Shown here piece by piece: positions 32,101 through 42,790 of a stretch of 42,790 bases of DNA. Under the pieces are notes generated by a model that worked only from the letters and a program-made list of their open reading frames with translations, had not been told where the DNA came from and made no database searches. Position numbers and translations under genes: made by a program. How positions within the stretch are numbered: the first letter of the stretch is position 1; each line of letters starts with the position of its first letter. The stretch comes from Auxenochlorella pyrenoidosa (taxonomy: Eukaryota; Chlorophyta; Trebouxiophyceae; Chlorellales; Chlorellaceae): contig KQ482061.1 of assembly GCA_001430745.1 (NCBI GenBank), positions 138,668 to 181,457 of the forward strand. The letters are read 5' to 3'.

Positions 32101-35100
32101 TAGCAAATGAATGAAACCTGCGACGCAGCATGGTGGGCTTCTGGCTTCCCACACACCATCTCGCCCTGCCTGCGTGCATGAGGCGCCGACTGAGCTGAGT
32201 GCCGTGCGCTCCGGGCCTGCTGCAGGGCAAGGCCGCGGGTGGACGCATCTTTGAGATCCTGCACCGCAAGCCGGACATTGATCTGGATGCAGAGGGTGAG
32301 CTATATATGTGGCCTGCTGTGCAGGGCCAGACTGCGCCGGGAATCTGGAATGTGCTGGGCTAATAGTCGTCGCCAGTCTGGCGGGAGTGGCTGCATCCAC
32401 TGTCCCCTGCCCCCTGCCTGCCACCTCACCCTTCTCCCGACCTGTCGGCCTTACCTGCGCCGCTGGACCTGCAGGCGAGACGCTGAAGGCAGTGGAGGGC
32501 CACATCGAGTTTGAAAACGTCACATTCGCATACCCCTCTCGCCCCGGTGAGCCCCGCTCCCACCAGCCTGGCCCAGACGCCTACCTGCTGCCTTGCCTGC
32601 CTGGGCAGCCTAGCAACCGCATTGGCTGCCGGGTGCCCATTGGATGCACCTTGGCCAGCCTGCTGAGTTTGAGCATCCAAGGGAGGCTGCAGACCCTATC
32701 GATGCACTGGCTGCTCTCACCCTTCTTGTCCCCTGCCCTGTGGTATCTGCCCACAGACATCCAAGTGTTCCGCAACTTCAACCTGACAGTGCACGCCGGC
32801 CAGGTGGGAAGCACAGCCCGCGCTGTGTGGCGCAGCTGCAGCGCCATGCAGCATGTGTGTTCCAGGCCCACCGCCAGGTCTGTTCTGTGTGGATGCACGC
32901 GCCCACAGCTGGCCCCGCTAACCCGGCGCATCTGGTCGCCCCTGCAGACAGTGGCGCTGGTTGGCGAGAGCGGCAGCGGCAAGAGCACCGTGATCGGGCT
33001 GATCGAGCGCTTTTACGACCCGCTGGCCGGCCGGGTGCTGATTGATGGCGTGGACATCCGCCGCTTGCAGGTTGGGAGGGTGGACGGGCGATGCCGAACT
33101 GGCAAAGCTGTCGTCGCGATGCATGTTGGATTGCTGCCATGCGCAACATAAGGGGCCCAGCCCTGCCGGTGGCAATGCGACCACGTCCGTCTCCTGTGCT
33201 GCCATGTGCCCCCACCCCGCAGCTGCGCTTCCTGCGCTCCCAGCTGGGCCTTGTGAGCCAGGAGCCCACGCTGTTTGCCACCACCATCGCCGAGAACATC
33301 CGTTTTGGCAAGCCAGGCGAGCCTCAAGATTTGCTGTGTGCCGTCAGCATGCCTGCGCTACGAGGGTCCCACCAGCTGATCATTGCCGCACTGCAGCCGG
33401 CCCTGGATGGCTTGCCAGGGCGTTGGAAGTTCTTTTTAATCGAGAGGCCTGGCCCGATGGGCTTGACCTATGTGCAGGGTGCACCATTGAGGAGGTGGTC
33501 GAGGCGGCAAAGTCCAGCAACGCACACAACTTCATCATGGGCCTGCCCCGCGGGTGAGACCTCAAGGCGGCAAGGAGGAGCAATGGGGCAGGCCCCCGCC
33601 CACTGCACGCTGCTGCGTGGGTGCACGCCGGGCGCAGCCAGAGCCCGGAGCATCGATGGCGGGTACAGCTGGCCTGCAGCTGTGGGTTGCGGGTCTCGAT
33701 TGCATTGCAGTCTCCCCCTCGGCACATCGCATCGAGCGCCTTGCTGCCGCACGCACCCGCAGGTACGACACCCACGTGGGCGAGAAGGGCGTGCAGATGA
33801 GCGGCGGGCAGAAGCAGCGCATCGCCATCGCGCGCGCGCTGCTTAAGGACCCAAAGGTGGGCCCCTGTGTGTGTGTGTGTGTGGTGGTGGGTGGGGTGGG
33901 TGGGGGGCTCAACATCCGTGTGTTGAGTGTTCATATGTGTGTGGGGGGGTATGTGCAGAACTGCCCACAGGGCTGGTGTGGATGAGGGGGGTGAGTGGGG
34001 CCCCCGGCCTGGAGCTGCAGTGACAGCAAGAACGTGCATGCGCCAAGATGGCCTCGAGCTGCCTCAGCCTCAAGTCTGTGCCGGCTGGGAGGATGCTGGC
34101 CAGCGTCCTTGGCGAGCCACTGAGGCCATGCTCCACCGCTGGGCATCTGCCAATGCCCCCGCGCCTTGGCCCCACCCTGCAGGTGCTGCTGCTTGACGAG
34201 GCGACGTCTGCACTGGATGCGGAGAGCGAGCGGGTGGTGCAGGACGCGCTGGACGCGCTCATGAAGGGGCGCACCACAGTGGTGGTGGCGCACCGCCTGT
34301 CGACCGTCATGGGCGCGGACAACATTGCGGGTCGGTACCGCCTGGGCTGCGGCCTGCAAGGGGGGTGCGGGGCTGCATGTGCATGCACGCGTGCGGGGCC
34401 GTTTTTGTGCTCGGCGCGGGGGGGCGCAAAGTTCTGCCCAGTGCTGGCAGCCGGAAGCCGACACCCGCAACCTGGGGCTCTGCGCCGGCCCTTGCCCCTG
34501 CAGTGGTGAAGCGGGGGCGCATCGTGGAGGAGGGCACCCACCAGCAGCTCATGGAGCGGCAGCAGGCCTACTACACATTGGTGCAGATGCAGCAGGCGCA
34601 GGCCAGCTTGTCAGATGACGATGATGATGTCGAGGAGGGCGAGGAGGGGCTGCCGCTCAGCCTGCCTCTGGCGGAGCACCTTGCAAGCGTGGCAGAGGTG
34701 CGCGCAGTGCTGGGCACGGCTTGCTTGCAGCAGCTCTGAGGAGGGCTGCGCAAGGCAGGCGGGGTGCGCTGGGCAGGCGGCGGTGGCCCTCCAAGGCCCG
34801 CCGCACTGCTGTCCTCTGCGGCTGCTGTGGTGCAGGAGCCCGGCTCACCGAAGAGGGCATCTGGCCGCCTGTCCCTGTCCCTGGACAAGGCCAGCTCGGT
34901 GCCTGTGGAGAACGGTGCCCGCAAGTCAAGTGAGCAACAGGCGAAGAGCATGCCGGCGTGTTGTACCATTCTTCACTGCCAAAGCCCTGGCTCGCTGCGC
35001 AGCGCGCCCGCCCCCATGATTGGTGCTCTCTGCAGAGTGACGCCTGGCACGAATCTACATGCATGCCCTTCCTCACTGGCGTTCCTGATTTCTCTGTGTA

Positions 35101-38100
35101 TGCCCGCAGTTGGTGGCGTCACAGATGTGCTTACGAACGGGCTGCCTGCCCCCGACCCGGCGATCACAGCTGCTGCGCGGCCCGTGGTGCCAGGAGCGGC
35201 CTACCAGGCAAGCTACTGCGCGAAGCGCCGCCTTGTACCTGCAGCATTCCTGCAGACTCGATGTGCTGGCTGTTGATGCGATGCACAGGGTTCAGCTGCA
35301 CCAGCCGGCCCAGCTTGCAGTCCATCACCACTTTGCCGTGCCGCTCACGTGCAGCGAAGTGTCAGCGGTGTGCGGCGCTACATGAGCTTCCGGCGCAAGG
35401 GCGCGCGCAAGGGGGCGCAGCCTCCAGAGGATGTGGACCATCGCAAGTCGACAGACGAGGAAGCTGCCAAGAAGGTGAGCATCGGCGTCGAAGGAGGCGC
35501 TTGCACTTGAATCGGCACCACTCCATAAGCCTGAACATAAGCCCAGCAATCATGAGTTCTGGAGCCTGGCGGGGGGTTACTACACATGATGTTATGTTCC
35601 GACCTGCCCGCCGCGCGGTCTGTTCTCACAAGCTGTGTTCGCGCTCTTCTGTGCTGCACCTTGGCCCCTGCAGGTGCCCCTGTCCCGGCTGGCCGCGCTC
35701 AACAGGCCCGAGCTGCCCGCCGCCATCTTCGGCCTGGCTGGCTCCGCGGCGCTGGGCATGATGATGCCGGGCTTCTCCATCGCACTCTCCTCCATCATCA
35801 ACGTTTTCTATGGGCCGGGTGAGTGCGCTGTGCTGTGCTGAGCAGGAGGTGTTTGGGCAGCACAGGAATTTGCACGTGATGCTGCTGCAGGCAGGCCTGG
35901 TCATAGCATGCAGGGGCGCATCCCTGTTTTGCGATGCAAGCCCAGGGGGGATGACCACTCAGGAGGCTGGTGCTGTGCTGCCTGCGCGCCTGCAGTGGAG
36001 GACCTGAGCAGCGGCGCCTCCAAGTGGTCCCTCGTGTTTGTGGGCATCGGCCTGGGCGCCGTCGTGGCGGCGCTGTTCCAGGTGGGGGAGGCATGCGGGA
36101 GGCCAGGGGAGGTGGCGTGTGAGGCGCTGTTCCAGGTGGGGGCCTGCGAAGCTGCTCTGCTCCCTGCTCACCGACAGTCTCTGTGTTCTTCTAGCCCCCC
36201 ATCTTACCCAGTCCCCATCTGCCCACCCCACCCACCCACCGTGCCCCACCCCACCTCAACCCACCTACCCACCCCAACCCCCCTGCACAGTCCTACTCTT
36301 TCAACTTCATGGGCCAGCGGCTGGCGCGGCGCGTGCGCCTGCTCATGCTGCAGGCGCTCCTGCGCCAGGTGCGCCGGCAGGGAGGTTGATGCATGATCGT
36401 GTGGTGGCTCTGGCCCCCAGGGAGGGCAGGCAGTGCGGCGGGCGACCGGAGCACCACGGTGGCGCCACGCTGCAGAGGCATCCATGCAGGGATCTCGCGC
36501 CTAGCCACCTTCCCCCCTGCGCCTGCCTTGCCGCGCGCCCTGCTTGCCGCTGGCCTTGCCCTCCCACATGCCGCCTTCTCTGCCACCTGCCGTGGTGCGC
36601 ATGCTGCCTGCAATGGCCTATGCCGCCTATGTCTGCTGCCCTGCTGCTGCCCACGCTGCCTGCTTCTGCTGTGCTGCTGCCCACGCTGCTTGCTGCCATC
36701 GCCGCCCTCCCCTCTGCCCGCTGCCATCGCCGTCCTCCCTGCTGCCTGCTGCCGCCTGCAGGAGGTGGGGTGGTACGATGAGGACCGCAACAGCAGCGGC
36801 GTGCTGGCCTCCAAGCTGTCCAGCGACGCGCTGGCGGTGAAGGGGCAGTTCGGAGACACGATGGGCCTGCTCACGCAGGTGCGCCCGCCCGCCTGCCCGC
36901 CCGCCCGCCCGCCCGCCAGGCAGCGCCCGTCCGCCCGCATGCCTGGCCCCCCAGGCAGCGCCTGCATGCATGCCAGGCTGGGGGGAGGCGTGGTGCGATC
37001 GGGGCCGGGCACGTCGTTCCCCGCACGCTTGCGCAGCGGTGGCTGGGACCTGGCGTGGAGATGATGGGTTGTGTGGGGCCTGCGGTACAAACTGTTGGTG
37101 GGCTTGGATTTAGCAACCGTCTGCTCGGGCTCGAACCTACAGTCCCTGCCCTCTGGCCTCCCCACAGAACCTGGTGACCTTTATTGGCGGCCTGGTGGTG
37201 GCGTTCATCAACGGGTGGAAGATGACGCTGGTGGTGGTGGCCTGCATCCCGCTGCTCGTGTTTGCCGCGGTCGTGCAGACCAAGTTCATCATGTCGTCCT
37301 CCTCCAAGGCGAGGGCAGGGCAAGGGCAGGGCAAGCTCCAGCTCGAAGCACGCCCGGGGCCGGCGCGCCGTGGGCGGTTGTGGGTCTGGCCAAGCGCATG
37401 CGAGTTGCAGGCGCATCTCGAGTGTGACACGTCGCGGCCTGGCTGCCTGCACCCGGCTCACACGGGGCCAAGCGAGCGTGGACCAGGTGCAGGGCAGAGG
37501 GGCGGCGCGTGTGCCAACGTTGCGAGCTGCCGCGCGGTCGTGGCGCAGCCCCGCCTTTCAAGCAGCAAACCCTGCATATGCTGCACATGCAGGAGGATGA
37601 GACCTTTGCCCAGGCCAACCAGACCGCCTCTGAGGCGTTCACCAACATCCGCACCATCGCCGCATTTGGCATGGAGGGACAGGTGCGTGCCTTGCACCCC
37701 GTCTGCCGCCTCCTGGGCCGCTGGGTGCCGCCTGCCCTCTGCATCTGCCATTCAGCCGCAGCCAGAGAGCTGTCCAGTGACTGCATGAGGTGTACACAGA
37801 GGCGCCGCGCTGTGCTGAAGCGCAGCACAGCCTCTGGACTGCTGCAGGCCGTGCATCCTGATCTGGGTCCGTGCGCTGCCGCTTTGCTCGCCCCTGCAGG
37901 TGTCTGAGCTGTATGCCGCCAAGCTGGACAAGCCCACCCGGGAGGCCCAGCACCGTTCCAACGCTGCAGGCAAGGGGCCGGGGGCTGGCGCGGAACATGC
38001 TGCCAGAAGCGCGGTGCCAAGCCTCGCACTTCAAGCAGCCTGCTGTTGCCAATCCATGGTTGCGCCGTCGCTGCCTGCCCGGCAGTATCACGTCGCCCGG

Positions 38101-41100
38101 CCTCGTGCCTGCCTGCCCGGCGGTATCACGTCGCCCGGCCTCGTGCTGCCTTCCCGTGTGCAGGCCTGGGCTTTGCCTCGTCCCAGCTGATCACATTTGG
38201 CATCTACGCCCTGTCCTTCTGGTACGCCGGCCAGCTTGTGGCCAAGAAAGAGAACACCTTTGAGGAGGTGCTCAAGGTGAGGGGGCCGGGTCAACTCACA
38301 GGCAGGCCAAGGAGCCTGGGGGTTGGGGGTGGGGGGTTTGACCAGCACTGCCCATGCGGACGCACGGCATGGTTGTTGATGGATACCATATGGGTGCACG
38401 ATGCAGGCTGCCCTCGCCCATGATCTGCAAACACCTCCCCCCTACTCCTGCCCCTGCAGGTCTTCTTCTCCATCTTCCTGGCAGCCATGGGCGCCGCGCA
38501 GGCACAGATGTTCTTCCCAGGCGCGTGCTGTGCATGCCCTGCATGTGCTGCTCCCGGTCCCTGTTGCGATCCCAGGATCCGCGCGCGCTCGGCAAGCCGC
38601 TGCATGCTGCATGCCCGCTGCCGAGCTCTCCCATGCTTGGCCCAACCGTCAGCGCTGGCTCCCAGGGTTGTCGATAGCTGCCAGCTCAGACTGCTGTGCC
38701 CAGCCTCTCCCTGCGACCCCACTGCAGACGTGGCCAAGGGCAAGTCGGCCACGCAGCGCGTCTTCACCATCATCGACCGGCAGCCCAAGATCGATGCCTC
38801 CAGCGAGGCAAGCCGGGCGCGCCAGCTGTCTGCTCCCGTCATTGGGCCGGGGCCCGCAGGCTGTTTGGGTGCGGCCCCGGCGCAGTTCATGTGTTGCTCA
38901 GCAGGCTCTGCATTTGCCTGAACGCCAGCTTACAGCAGCACCAACATCACCATGAATTATTATGCCCTGCCAGCAGGAGGGCGCCATGCCGCTGGAGGTG
39001 CATGGCGAGGTGGAACTGCGCAACGTGACGTTTGCCTACCCCCAGCGGCCAGGTGCGCCCGCCCTTGGCTGCTCTGGGCACCAGCCCCGCTCGCGCCCTT
39101 GTGTCCCCAGCCACGCGTACGCTCGTAGCCGCACTTAGCCCTGTCTGCTGCTGCCCCTCCCTCCAACAGAGGTGAAGGTCTTCCGCAACTTCAACCTCCG
39201 GGTGCCCCAGGGGCACAGCGTAGCGCTGGTTGGCGAGAGCGGCAGCGGCAAGAGCACCGTCATTGGGCTGATCGAGCGCTTTTACGACCCGCTGGCCGGC
39301 CAGGTGGGCGGCCGGGCTTGGCTGCTGGCTGCAGGAGCCTGCGTGTGCACACCGGCGCGTGTGTTATAAGTTGTTCCTTGATGCTGGCACGTCCACCAGG
39401 CAAACTGCCCAACCTGCTCTGCCTGCCTGCCCCCAACCTGCTCTTGGCCGCCCTGTCGTTCTGCCTGCCGGCGCGCAGGTGCTGCTGGATGGCCATGACA
39501 TCCGCGAGCTCAACCTGCGCTGGCTGCGCGACCGGCTGTCCCTGGTGGGCCAGGAGCCCGTGCTGTTCAACATGACAGTGAAGGGTGAGCACCCCCCCAG
39601 GGCACATGGAGAGGCGCACGCCCGCACGATGGAACCCGCCGTCTCCGCCTTGCCCTCTGCTGGCCCTGCCAGTTGCCACCCCCCTGCCATGTGGCTCCCC
39701 GCCAGGGCGTCCCGCGGTGCAGCCACGCTAAGCCAAGGCGCGCTGGCCTTCTTCACTTCGCAAAATGCAGAGAACATCCGGTACGGGCGGCCTGATGCGA
39801 GTGAGGAGGAGGTGGAGGCGGCGGCGCGCGCGGCCAACGCGCACGGCTTCATCTCCAATCTGCCGGAGAAGTACGACACCAAGGTGCGGCCTGCCCGCGG
39901 CTGCCCGCCCCGACTGCAGGCGCCCTGCTTGTCCCCGCAGAAAGCATTATTGTTGCCGTTCTCAATTGCAGGGATTGCAAGAGGAGCCCTCTCCACCACC
40001 AGCAGATCTCGCGATACAGACTTGCCCAGTGCTGGCGTGCGCCTGATTGCCCCAACCTGACATGTCGCTGCTGTCACCCCCCACCCCCCCCCCCCCACCC
40101 CCCCCACCCCCTTCTCGGCAGCTGGGCGAGGGCGGCATCACGCTCAGCGGCGGGCAGAAGCAGCGCGTGGCCATTGCACGGGCCATCATCAAGGACCCAA
40201 AGGTGCGCGGCATGGGAACAGCCAATGCACAATGAGGAGTCGGTTCCCGTCGGGCCCAGGCCGCCGCCGCCGAATGAGGCTCGCTGCCGGCAACTCAGGG
40301 CAGGCTCAAACTGCCACCTCACTGCCAACTCGCCCTTTCATTCGGCCAGTCAGTGTCGCGTCCCTTCTCCTTGCGCACTGCACGCAAGCGCCAACCGTAT
40401 GCCACTGCCGCCGCGCCTTGGCCTCACCCTGCAGGTGCTGCTGCTTGACGAGGCGACGTCGGCGCTGGATGCGGAGAGCGAGCGGGTGGTGCAGGAGGCA
40501 CTGGATGCCCTCATGAAGGGGCGCACCACGGTGGTGGTGGCGCACAGGTGGGGCCGGCAGCAGGGCCGCTCAAAGCTCGCAGGGCCGCTCGCAGCTCTGC
40601 CAGGCCGTGCATCCTGCTCAGTCAGACGCAGAGTGTGTGCATGTTGAAGCGCAATTGGGGGCATCGCAAAACTCTTGGCGTCCAGGCAAGCCGTTGCCAC
40701 AGCTGGGCGGCTGGGCGGCTCCAGCACCCCGGTGGGTATGCATGACGAGAGCGCACGTGCCGCGGTGGATGCCTGCCCGCAGGCTGAGCACCGTGCGCGA
40801 CGCCAACACGATTGCCGTGGTGTACAAGGGGCGCATCGTGGAGCAGGGCTCGCATGACGAGGTGGGGAGGCGCATGCATCCAGGCTTTGCACACGATGTG
40901 GCCAGCTGCATGTGGCAAGCTTGCGTCAGGCTCTTGGGGCTGGCACTTGGGGCTGGTGTGTGTGGCCCTGCTTGCTTGGACTAGGCAAGGCCTTCCAGTG
41001 CCTTCATCGGAAATCCATGTGGATAGAGCGCCGCCTGGAGAGCCTCGGCCTGGCAGCGGCTGCGCTTGCTGACCTCGCCCTGGCTGCACCCCACCCCCAC

Positions 41101-41298
41101 CCCCCTCCCCACTCCAACCCCACCCCTGCCTCCCCCCCGCAGCTGGTGGCCATGCCCCACGGCAACTACGCCCGCCTGGTGCGCCACCAGATCACGCGCA
41201 ACACCGCCAGCCTGCGCTCGGTGTACTCGCGCTCGCGCTCCGCGCTGGGCGCCGCTGGGGGTGCCGGCGGCGGCGGCGCGGCGCCTGCCGATGCGTAG
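29164..41298 (+). CDS. Full-size ABCB (MDR/P-glycoprotein-type) ABC transporter
   Basis: ATP-driven exporter, TMD1-NBD1-linker-TMD2-NBD2, 1415 aa from 40 exons whose phases all close. Exon starts-ends: 29164-29444, 29588-29689, 29950-30009, 30222-30301, 30494-30583, 30741-30854, 31096-31221, 31384-31496, 31629-31752, 31981-32069, 32226-32295, 32475-32546, 32757-32803, 32948-33070, 33223-33316, 33478-33553, 33763-33856, 34183-34330, 34504-34697, 34836-34929, 35110-35207, 35355-35474, 35674-35818, 35996-36081, 36291-36368, 36762-36878, 37168-37308, 37593-37682, 37900-37969, 38164-38276, 38460-38520, 38728-38807, 38977-39052, 39170-39303, 39479-39584, 39771-39883, 40122-40202, 40435-40547, 40783-40861 and 41143-41298. 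NBD1: Walker [10 protein letters not shown] 462-470, MSGGQ 566-570, LLLDEATS with Glu591, H-loop His622. NBD2: Walker A 1177-1185, LSGGQ 1281-1285, Glu1306, His1337. Both sites look catalytically complete. The linker has an acidic patch ([12 protein letters not shown]) and Ser/Arg-rich, possibly phosphorylated, segments. Six introns have GC donors. Substrate unknown; plasma membrane or vacuole is inference. Confidence 0.96.
31796..31811. repeat. Homopolymer run of 16 G in ABC intron
   Basis: Follows several GGGTGGGG blocks from 31771, giving a strongly G-rich sense-strand intron segment after exon 9 that could form a G-quadruplex in RNA or DNA. Confidence 0.85.
36070..36142 (+). repeat. Duplicated 19-bp exon-end/donor segment in ABC gene
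   Basis: The 19-mer GCGCTGTTCCAGGTGGGGG, spanning the end of exon 24 and its donor, recurs exactly 54 bp downstream (36070-36088 and 36124-36142). The second copy is a usable alternative donor that keeps frame. Confidence 0.9.
38071..38146. repeat. 38-bp tandem duplication in ABC intron
   Basis: Two adjacent 38-bp units (38071-38108, 38109-38146) differ by one base (GGCAGTATC versus GGCGGTATC). They lie just before exon 30, so the pyrimidine-rich 3' region of the intron is duplicated. Confidence 0.9.
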
Positions 41299-41806
41299 GA
41301 CCAGCCTTGATGGCTCGACACGGGGCAGCGCTTGTGGGGTCTTGGTCGAGCATTCTAACGTCCGCCTCCCCATAGCCGCTGACCGTGGAACACTTATGCA
41401 CATGCTCGCACATGCCTAAGCCATGCCCAGCCGCCACTTAATACCCATTAGCATTGCTGCAGTACCACATTTGCTGCTCCGCGCTATTCTTTCCTGGCCT
41501 CTGTGCTTCCCTGGGTGCATCGCTGCCGCTGTTGGGCTTCCTCTGGCCCCGCAAGGGGCTGGGAGGCAGGTGCCTGAGTTGGTGCCGACAGCTACAGCAG
41601 ACCTCCAAGCACCTAATTACGATATGTGTTCACTGGTTGCTCACAGCGCATGTTATCCCTTACATGTGAATGCCCGATCAGACCCCTATTGTGCGTGATG
41701 CATTCCAGTGCAAGGCAGGATGATCAGACGTGTTCTTAAGGGCTGAAGCAGTTCGCGCGCGCATCTTTCAGCGCTCGCTCCTGCTGCCGCCTCTGCTCAA
41801 ACTTGC
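41299..41806. other. Convergent intergenic region, ABC / gene J
   Basis: Tail-to-tail spacer with both 3' UTRs. One TGTAA on the minus strand serves gene J; none seen for the ABC gene. No other coding signal. Confidence 0.6.
41660..41664 (-). terminator. TGTAA polyadenylation signal, gene J
   Basis: TGTAA on the minus strand, about 145 nt downstream of the gene J stop. Confidence 0.55.
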
Positions 41807-42790
41807 TCATGCTGGCAGCTGTGGCTGCTCTGCCGACTGCTGCAGGCGCGACACTGCCTGCTTAAGCGCCTCCACTGCGGAACAAGGCAGTCAGGGAAAG
41901 AGCATGCAGCGCGAGTCAAATCCTGAGCACCAGACTGTGAACGAGAGATCGTAATTTGCAGGCTTCTTGTGCCTGGCCAGAGAGCACTCAGACGTGCGCA
42001 GACCCGCCCAAAGCCATTAACAGTGGCCCGGGTACCTCCCACTCACCGCTTGCCAGGGAGACGCGGCCCAAGGGGTGCCAGTCGTGCCGCCGTCGCACCG
42101 CCTCTGGCTTGCTCATGTGCGTTGCACGGCCAAGGTCCAGGCTGGCCAGGTCCTGCCACAAGTCACTGCCCTGCCGTGCCTGCAGCTGCTGCCCCTGCAG
42201 GCCGCTGGCAAGGACGACCGCGGTGCAGCGGTGACTGCACACCAGGCAGGGCGGGAGTTGGGAGGGAGGAGCGGGGTGGGTGAGTGGGTTGGGGCGAGGG
42301 CGGGGCCAGCGTGGGGCGCAGACATGGCAGCGAATGACACAAGAAAGGCGAGCTGCGCAGGCCTGATCAACAGGGCATGCACCTGCCGGCCGCACCTGGC
42401 CTTGCTGCGAGGGCTGGCGCCTTGAAGCGCTTCTGTGTCGACCACCAGCACGTGCTGCTGCAGGGGCAGCCCGGCGCCGCCGGGCGCGCTGGTGGCGGCG
42501 CAGTACAACAGGACCCAGCCCTCCAGGCCTGCAGGGTCGGGGCTGCCGGCCTCTCGGGGGCCCCCGCTGCTGGCGCTGCGCGCAACCACCTCGGCAGCTT
42601 CGTGCCGCAGCGCGCACAGCAGCTCTGCAGCCGCAGCCTCTGCCTGCGGCTGCTGCTGGCTGGGGCCCTTTCCAGGCGGCGCCTCCGCGCCGCCCTGCAG
42701 GGCCTGCAGGGCGGCACCGCTGGATGACACGACCCTGCTGCCTGCCTGTGCCGCTGCCCGCTGCGTCCGCTGTGCTGGCACCGGCGACGC
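41807..42790 (-). CDS. Unrecognised protein, 3' part only (gene J)
   Basis: Three exons agree in phase: from the window edge to 42396, 42234-42047 and 41874-41807, with the stop at 41809-41807. The reading frame is open to the right edge, so the N-terminus is missing. The visible 200-odd residues begin with an Ala/Gln-rich, probably helical segment, then GWVLLYCAATSAP, QQHVLVVDTEAL, SHRCTAVVLASGL, RRRHDWHPLGRVSLAS and a terminal coiled-coil-like VEALKQAVSRLQQSAEQPQ. The strand-like VLLYC and HVLVVD pieces resemble a beta-sheet domain, but I do not recognise the family. Confidence 0.65.

Noticed and set aside
1..42790. Mobile elements, tRNA/rRNA genes, CRISPR arrays, viral genes
   Set aside because: No transposase or reverse-transcriptase motif, terminal repeat pair, cloverleaf, rRNA core or spaced repeat array was recognised by eye; a dedicated search could still find a diverged one.

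Overview
This window looks like nuclear DNA from a GC-rich, very intron-rich green alga, most likely a trebouxiophyte (Chlorella/Micractinium-like). The evidence is a nuclear, split psb28 gene with a transit-peptide-like leader, plant-type gene families (AFC/LAMMER kinase, ABCB transporter, GT92), TGTAA polyadenylation motifs downstream of five gene ends, and about 100 short spliceosomal introns. The gene models below were built by hand by joining exons whose splice phases agree. For most genes every junction and the total length close in frame. The genus is inference.

Layout, left to right. (1) 1-3456, minus: LAMMER/AFC-type dual-specificity kinase, its 3' end cut by the window edge. (2) 4609-10998, plus: three head-to-tail copies of one uncharacterised multi-pass membrane protein family (here A, B, C). 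(3) 11640-14948, minus: an unrecognised membrane protein gene whose last exon contains a 395-base assembly gap. (4) 15296-16555, plus: PSB28, divergent from the previous gene across a 347-bp spacer that holds a perfect 13+1+13 palindrome. (5) 16964-21281, plus: membrane-anchored SGNH-type hydrolase with an extra C-terminal domain. (6) 21612-24692, minus: TBC1D20-like RabGAP with a C-terminal membrane anchor. (7) 25613-28654, plus: family 92 glycosyltransferase. (8) 29164-41298, plus: full-size ABCB/MDR transporter in 40 exons. (9) 41807-42790, minus: 3' part of an unrecognised gene, cut by the right edge.

No operon logic applies. Three neighbours (SGNH hydrolase, ER/Golgi RabGAP, GT92) all point to the secretory pathway, but each has its own strand and promoter. 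The most novel items are the tandem membrane-protein array, with intron gain/loss and GT/GC donor switching between copies; a high share of GC-AG introns (12 firm, up to 15, of about 101); intragenic homogenisation of the two ABC nucleotide-binding halves reaching into intron sequence; a duplicated splice donor that could add 18 in-frame residues to the ABC transporter; and the palindrome in the psb28 divergent promoter. No transposon, CRISPR array, tRNA, rRNA or viral gene was recognised.
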